Assembly: GCF_014647875.1 (NCBI RefSeq)
Contig: NZ_BMQA01000004.1
Coordinates: 62,001 to 126,000, forward strand
Direction: 5' to 3'
Source: Streptomyces brasiliensis
Lineage (GTDB): Bacteria > Actinomycetota > Actinomycetes > Streptomycetales > Streptomycetaceae
Length of the DNA stretch: 64,000 bases
The notes beneath the pieces are model-generated. The model was not told the origin of the DNA. It was given only the letters and a program-made list of their open reading frames with translations, and did no database searches. Below, piece after piece: positions 59,018 through 64,000 of this stretch; within the stretch, counting starts at the first letter, position 1, and each line of letters begins with the position of its first letter. The translations under genes and the position numbers were made by a program.

Positions 59018-59922
59018 GCCGCTCTCTCACAGGTCTCGGGAAATACTTCGTTGCGCTCCAGCACCTCAAGCAGGTTCCGCAGCAATGGGGACCGGTCGTC
59101 CGCGCGCCACGCGAGGTCCAGCCGTACCGACAGCGCGTCCTCGATCTCCGTGACCACGACACCCTCACGGGGTGCCGAGCGGATGGAGTCGGGCAGGACG
59201 GCGATGCCCAGGCCGGCGGCGACCAGGGCGAGGGCCGCGGAGGTCTCGGTGACCTCGTAGGCGGCGTGCGGATAGAAGCCGGAGGCGAGGCAACCGCGCA
59301 CCACGGCGTCGTTGACGACGGAGCCCAGCGTGGCGCCGTACATGATGAAGTCCTCGTGGCGCAGTTGCTCGACGCGCACTGAGTCGGCCTCCGCCAGCCA
59401 GTGCTGTTCGGGCAGGGCGACGACCAGCGGTTCGGTGGCGAGGGGGCGGTGGGTGATGCCCTCCTGCCGCACCGGCGGGCGCAGTACGCCGACGTCCAGG
59501 CGCCGTTCGAGCAACCCTGCTTCCTGTGCGGGTGTGAGCATCTCGGTGTGCACCTCCAGCATGACGTGCGGCATCTCGCGCTTCACCAGCCGTGCCAGGG
59601 CGGGCAGTTGGCGGTACGAGGCGGAGCCCGTCAGGCCGATCCGCAGCACGCCCTCCACTCCGGTCGCAAAGCGCGCGACCCGGGCGACCGCCTCGTCGAC
59701 GGCCTGCAGGATGCGCTCCACGTCGGTGCGGAACACCTCGCCGGCGCCGGTCAGGGCGACCTGCCGGGTGGTGCGGGTGAAGAGCTCCACGCCCAGTTCC
59801 GATTCCAGGCGGCGTATCGCCTGGGAGAGCGGAGGCTGGGCGATGTGCAGCTGCTGTGCGGCCTTTCCGAAATGACGCGTCTCGGCGACGGCCGCGAAAT
59901 AGCGAAGGTGCCTGAGTTCCAT
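59014..59922 (-). CDS. LysR-family regulator (CatR/BenM-like)
   Basis: A 302-residue LysR regulator from ATG 59922, with GAAAGGGG upstream. Helix-turn-helix: [40 protein letters not shown]. The effector domain starts [20 protein letters not shown]. The His-Phe-Gly-Lys and Ile-Ala-Gln-Pro-Pro-Leu-Ser motifs are those of the CatR/BenM/CatM group responding to muconate or benzoate. Its stop overlaps the catB start by ATGA, and it is divergent from the benA fragment over 247 bp, so it once governed both arms. The regulator is intact while its targets are broken. Confidence 0.87.
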
Positions 59923-60169
59923 CGGGCTGCCCCTTTCGATGTCGGGGCCCTCGAATGCGGCCCAGCGTAGGGAGGGGATCCCATACATCACAAATACTTG
60001 GTTGCAGCCTATTCAGACGTCTGCCGTATCAATACCCCCCTGGGTCAACCCTGGGGAAATGTCTGGGGCCGACTTTTCACCGCGCAGCCATCGTGCTGAA
60101 AAACGGCCGTTACAGGCCGTTGCCGGCCGGAGGGTCCGGGCGGCGGACATGGCTGGGAGGGACGGGACC

Positions 60170-60610
60170 ATGACCGAGGACTTCAGCCGCGCGCGGACCA
60201 TCCTCGAGAACGCCCTCGTGGAGGACCCGGACAACGGTGTGTACCGGGTGCGGCGCAGCGTCTTCACCGACGAGGAACTGTTCGAGCTGGAGATGCGGCA
60301 CATCTTCGAGGGGAACTGGGTCTATCTCGCGCACGAGAGCCAGATCCCGGAGGCCGGGGACTACTTCACCACGTACATCGGCCGGCAGCCCGTCGTGATC
60401 TCCCGCGACAAGCAGGGCGAGCTGCACTGCCTGATCAACGCGTGCAGTCACCGCGGCGCGATGCTGTGCCGCAGGAAGACCGACAGGCGGACCACCTTCA
60501 CCTGTCCGTTCCACGGTTGGACGTTCAGCAACAGCGGCCGGCCGCCGTACGGCAGACGGCGGAGGCGGCGTGAGCATGAGCACCGTCCACGCGGACCGGT
60601 TCGCCGGTAA
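60170..60610 (+). pseudogene. benA: Benzoate 1,2-dioxygenase alpha subunit, N-terminal fragment
   Basis: From ATG 60170 (GGGAGGGACGGG upstream): [20 protein letters not shown], then the Rieske cluster motif [12 protein letters not shown]...CPFHGWTF. After FSNSGR the protein turns into a short Arg-rich tail read out of frame. The catalytic iron domain, benB and most of benC are missing. Another frame of the tail ends AVRQTAEAA and stop just before benD, which may be the end of benC. A deletion from benA codon about 125 to the benC end explains it. Confidence 0.82.
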
Positions 60611-61356
60611 GACGGTCCTGGTCACCGGTGCCGCCCAGGGCATCGGGCTCGCCGTGGCGCGGCGGCTGGCCGCCGAGTCCGCCCGGCTGACCCTCGTGGA
60701 CCGCTCCGACCTGGTCCACGAGTCCGCCGCCGAGCTGGGCGCGCAGGCCGTCACCGCCGACCTGGAGACATACCCGGGGGCCCAGGAGGCGACGGCGGCC
60801 GCACTGGAGCACCACGGCCGGATCGACGTCCTGGTGAACAACGTGGGCGGCGCGATCAACTTCAAGGCCGTTCACCGAGTTCTCCGCGCCCGAGATCCAG
60901 GCGGAGATCACGCGCTCGCTGCTCACCACGCTGTGGACCTGTCGCGCGGTACTGCCCGCCATGACGGTCCAGGGACACGGCGTGAGCGTCAACGTGTCGT
61001 CGGCGGCCACCCGTGGCATCCACCGGATCCCGTACTCGGCCGCCAAGGGCGGCATCAACGCGCTCACCGCCTCGCTCGCCCTCGAGTACGCGGGCGCCGG
61101 GGTCCGTGTCGTCGCCACCGCGCCGGGCGGCACCGAGGCACCGCCCCGCCGGATCTCCCGGGGCACGCCGCCGCAGCGGACCGCGCGGGAGAAGGCCTGG
61201 TTCCAGGCCCATATCGACCAGACGATCGGCTCCTCGCTGCTCAAGCGGTACGGCACCCTCGACGAGCAGGCCGCGGCGATCTGCTTCCTCGCCTCCGACG
61301 AGGCGTCGTACATCACCGGCACGGTGCTGCCCGTCGCGGGCGGGGACCTGGGGTGA
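60570..61356 (+). pseudogene. benD: Benzoate diol dehydrogenase, frameshifted
   Basis: A short-chain dehydrogenase from GTG 60570/ATG 60576: [35 protein letters not shown]. At about 60868 one extra G moves the frame; PFTEFSAPEIQAEITRSLLT, VSVNVSSAATRGIHRIPYSA with the Tyr-x-x-x-Lys (YSAAK) and SDEASYITGTVLPVAGG follow in the next frame to a normal stop. The matching is to the 1,6-dihydroxycyclohexadiene-1-carboxylate dehydrogenase type by context. A single base insertion is the only visible lesion. Confidence 0.8.
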
Positions 61357-61386
61357 GAGACGCCGGCGGTGTTAGCGTGCAGGCCC

Positions 61387-64000
61387 ATGGAAGACCGTCC
61401 TGAGCAGCGGCGACGTCTGATCGGACGGGCCGGCGAGGTGGCCGCGCTGACCCGTGCGGTCGACGCCGCCTGCGCGGGACGGCCGGGCCTGCTGCTGGTC
61501 GAGGGCCCGGCCGGGATCGGCAAGACGGCTCTCGTCGAGCACGTGCTCCGTACCGCGCCGGCCGACGGATGCGCGGTGCTCCGGGTCGCTGGCGTCTCCT
61601 GGGAGTCGGAGCTGCCGCTGGGAGTGGCCCGGCAGCTCGCGGGTGCCGAGGACGACGTGTCCGGGTCGGTGCCGGAGATGGGACGACTGCTGCACCGGCG
61701 CTGGTCGGCCCGGCAGGAGCGCGATCCGCTGCTGGTGATCGTCGAGGATGCGCAGTGGGCGGACGTCGAGAGCCTGCGCGCGATCAGCTCCGCGATCCGG
61801 CGGATGACGCGCGCCAGGGTGCTCGTCCTGCTCGTCGCCCGGGACACACCGAGCGAGGTGACGGAGCCGCGCGAGGAACCGCCCCTCTCGGTCCTGCGCA
61901 CCCTGGACTTCCTCGACGGCTGCCGCGACGACGCCGTACGTCCGGCACCGCTCACCCCCGGGGACATCCGCGCCCTCGCCCAGGACACCGGCGTTCCTCT
62001 GACACCGCCCGCCGCCCGCCGGCTGTGCGTGCACACCGGCGGAAACCCCCGCCATGCAGCCCGGCTGCTGGCCGAACTGCCGCACGAGACCTGGCAGGAC
62101 TGGCGCCCGCAACTGCCTGCCCCCGCGCGCTACGCCGCGGCCGTACGGCACCGGCTCGCCGGGTGCGGCGACGACGCCCGGGCGCTGGTGGAGGCCTGCG
62201 CGGTACTGGACGAGGCGCCGCTCGCCGAGGCCGCCGCACTCGCCGGCGTCGCCGAGCCGCTGCCCGCCGTGGACGAGGCGCGTGCGGCCGGCCTGCTCAC
62301 GGCCACCGTCGACCCGGGCCGCCTGCTGCTGTCCTTCACCCACCCGCTGATCCGCGCGGCCGTGCTCGACGCGATCGGGCTGACCCGGCGCGCCGCGCTG
62401 CACCGCCTGGCCGCGGGCCTCACGGCGGACCGCAAGCGGCAGCTGGCCCACCAGGTCGCCGCCACGACGACCACCGACACGGCGCTCGCCGCCGAACTCG
62501 ACCGGTACGCGCGCGAGCGCGCCTCGGCCGGCGAATGGGCGACGGCGGCCGATGCCCTGGTGCGGGCCAGCAGGCTCAGCCCGGCGGGGTCCGACCGGGA
62601 GGACCGGCTGCTGCGGGCCGTCGACGCCATGATCGGCGCCGGAGACGTGCCGCAGGCGGCCGGCTTCGCCGCCGAGCTGGAGTGCTTCCCGGTGAGCACG
62701 CTGCGCGAGGTGGTGCTCGGCTATCTGGCCATCATGCGCGGCCGTCCCGCGGAGGCGGAGGTGCTGCTGACCCGGGCCTGGGAGCGCTGCGACCCCGAGC
62801 GGCATCCGGATCTGATGGCGCGGATCTGCCAGCGCCGGGTACTGCACGCGCTGGGCCGCTGGGACGGGCCCGACCTGGTCGCCTGGGCCCGGCGGGCCGT
62901 CGAACTGGCGGACCCCACCGACCCGTCGGCCGTCGAGTCGGAGGCCGTCCTGGGCCTCGGACTTGCTGTGTCGGGCCGTCCCGAGGAGGCCGTCAAGGCC
63001 TACGAGGCGGCCGCCGCCCGGGTGCCCGGCGGCGCCCAGCCGCAGCGCTTCCAGCTCGGCCGCGGCTGGATCGACCTCGCCCTGGACGCACCGGAGTCCG
63101 CGCGCCGCAGGCTCGAGGCCGCGGTGCCGACCTCGTACCGGATGGGATCCACCCGGATCTCCCTCTGGGCGCAGGCCTGGCTGGCGCGCACCCAGTTCGC
63201 GCTGGGCGCCTGGGACGAGGCACTGGAGACGGTGCAGCGGGCGTCGGCGCGCCTCGCCGAGGTCCAGGTAGAACTCGTCCGCCCGGCCGTGCACTGGACG
63301 GCGGCGGAGATCCACGCCCTGCGCGGCGACTGGGACGCCGCCGACCACCATGTGGGCGAGGCCGCGGCGGCGCCGCACCAGTACGAGGTCATGCTCGTGC
63401 CCTCGTGTCTGGCCCGGGCCCAGGTCGCCGAGGCGCGCGGGGACTACGAGCGGGTCATCGAGGCACTCTCCCCCGTCCTGCAGCTGCCGTCCCGGTCCTC
63501 GGTCGACGAGCCGGGTTTCTGGCCGTGGCAGGACGTGTATGCCAACGCCCTGGTGATGACCGGCCGTCTCGACGAGGCCGACACGTTCCTGAAGCCGTAC
63601 GAGGACCTGGCCGCCAGGCGCGGGCACCGCTCCACCCTGGCGCGCCTGGGCCTGGCCCGGGGCCGGCTCACCGGCGCGCTCGGTGACATCGCCACCGCCC
63701 GCGAGGAGTTCGAGCGGGCCCTCGGCCAACTGGAGCCCCTGCCACTGCCGTTCGACCGCGCCCGTGTCGGTTTCGCGTACGGCCAGACGCTGCGCCGGGC
63801 CGGCAAGCGCCGTGAGGCGGACACGGTGCTGCACAACGCCCGGGACCTGTACGTCACGCTCGGCGCGCAGACGTACGTGGAGCTCTGCGACCGGGAGGTG
63901 CAGGCGGGCGGTGTGCACAGCCCGCGTCTCGCGCCCGGGTTGTCGCAGCTCACGCCCCAGGAGCAGGCGGTGGCCCGGCTGGTGGCTTCGGGCGCGACGA
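61387..64000 (+). CDS. LuxR-family ATP-binding regulator (LAL type), runs off window
   Basis: At least 871 residues, open to the window end. Walker A: LLLVEGPAGIGKTALVEHV. Walker B: DPLLVIVEDAQWADVESL. About 550 residues of TPR-like helices follow (WERCDPERHPDLMARICQRR, SARRRLEAAVPTSYRMG and others). The last visible codons (GLSQLTPQEQAVARLVASGA) begin the LuxR helix-turn-helix. LAL regulators bind ATP and an inducer. It starts 30 bp after benD and may have controlled aromatic catabolism. A long antisense open frame covers it but is a codon-bias shadow. Confidence 0.87.
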   Translation, partial: MEDRPEQRRRLIGRAGEVAALTRAVDAACAGRPGLLLVEGPAGIGKTALVEHVLRTAPADGCAVLRVAGVSWESELPLGVARQLAGAEDDVSGSVPEMGRLLHRRWSARQERDPLLVIVEDAQWADVESLRAISSAIRRMTRARVLVLLVARDTPSEVTEPREEPPLSVLRTLDFLDGCRDDAVRPAPLTPGDIRALAQDTGVPLTPPAARRLCVHTGGNPRHAARLLAELPHETWQDWRPQLPAPARYAAAVRHRLAGCGDDARALVEACAVLDEAPLAEAAALAGVAEPLPAVDEARAAGLLTATVDPGRLLLSFTHPLIRAAVLDAIGLTRRAALHRLAAGLTADRKRQLAHQVAATTTTDTALAAELDRYARERASAGEWATAADALVRASRLSPAGSDREDRLLRAVDAMIGAGDVPQAAGFAAELECFPVSTLREVVLGYLAIMRGRPAEAEVLLTRAWERCDPERHPDLMARICQRRVLHALGRWDGPDLVAWARRAVELADPTDPSAVESEAVLGLGLAVSGRPEEAVKAYEAAAARVPGGAQPQRFQLGRGWIDLALDAPESARRRLEAAVPTSYRMGSTRISLWAQAWLARTQFALGAWDEALETVQRASARLAEVQVELVRPAVHWTAAEIHALRGDWDAADHHVGEAAAAPHQYEVMLVPSCLARAQVAEARGDYERVIEALSPVLQLPSRSSVDEPGFWPWQDVYANALVMTGRLDEADTFLKPYEDLAARRGHRSTLARLGLARGRLTGALGDIATAREEFERALGQLEPLPLPFDRARVGFAYGQTLRRAGKRREADTVLHNARDLYVTLGAQTYVELCDREVQAGGVHSPRLAPGLSQLTPQEQAVARLVASGAT

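Noticed and set aside
61372..63918. 848-codon minus-strand open frame
   Set aside because: It mirrors the LAL regulator, which has clear Walker motifs; the antisense protein is low-complexity.

Overview
The window is high-GC actinobacterial DNA, most likely Streptomyces. Signs are the strong G/C bias at third codon positions, GTG and TTG starts, GGAGG-type ribosome sites, long antisense shadow ORFs, and families typical of that genus (Rv1733c-like membrane proteins, DUF1876, LAL regulators, many tandem universal stress proteins). I saw no tRNA, rRNA or CRISPR array.

Region 1 (1-16.3 kb) is an accessory catabolic segment bounded by transposon debris. It opens with the 3' end of an aldehyde dehydrogenase, an IS110-type transposase with an aberrant tail, and remnants of two other insertion sequences. 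A lipoprotein gene follows, then a mostly minus-strand cluster: two small cupins, a decayed RidA copy, an FAD aromatic hydroxylase, an intact Rid protein, an aromatic-acid type MFS carrier, a zinc alcohol dehydrogenase, a PEBP-family protein and a fumarylacetoacetate-hydrolase family enzyme. A GAF/Fis activator lies divergently. A GntR-FCD repressor and an alpha/beta hydrolase share an 11-bp palindrome (TGCATNATGCA) in their promoters, and a partial copy lies in front of the activator. The set looks like a pathway for an unidentified aromatic acid. A decayed IS630 element and a complete IS630-family element with a probable -1 frameshift site close the region.

Region 2 (16.3-20.6 kb) holds an alpha-L-fucosidase whose start lies 10 bp from the IS630 end, a gene tail, a PLP-dependent ammonia-lyase divergent from a YheO/DauR-type regulator, and a thioesterase-fold protein.

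Region 3 (20.6-56.2 kb) is the centre of interest: a 35-kb dormancy/redox-stress island comparable in content to the DosR (DevR) regulon of Mycobacterium tuberculosis and the OsdR regulon of S. coelicolor. It has a DosS-like double-GAF histidine kinase with the haem-ligand His/Tyr pair kept, and a DosR-like response regulator about 24 kb away. It also carries eight universal stress proteins (one broken), three Rv1733c-like membrane proteins, two CBS-BON proteins, three PNPOx-fold proteins, an Rv0571c-like phosphoribosyltransferase-hydrolase fusion, an Acg-type nitroreductase and an HPF-like protein. Its energy and carbon enzymes are PPDK, phosphoketolase, PPK2, carbamate kinase, a GH65 phosphorylase and two alcohol dehydrogenases. 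A 14-bp dyad, GGNCCG-NN-CGGNCC, recurs in at least eleven non-coding positions as a perfect match and in about six more with one or two mismatches, usually 65-130 bp before a start codon. I infer that it is the operator of the DosR-like regulator.

Region 4 (56.2-64 kb) is a ruined benzoate/catechol (ben-cat-pca) pathway. catB is frameshifted and joined to a catA tail, catC has an in-frame stop, a pcaF tail and an SDR tail remain, benA stops after its Rieske region, and benD is frameshifted. The LysR regulator, pcaD and a LAL regulator (running off the window) are still open.
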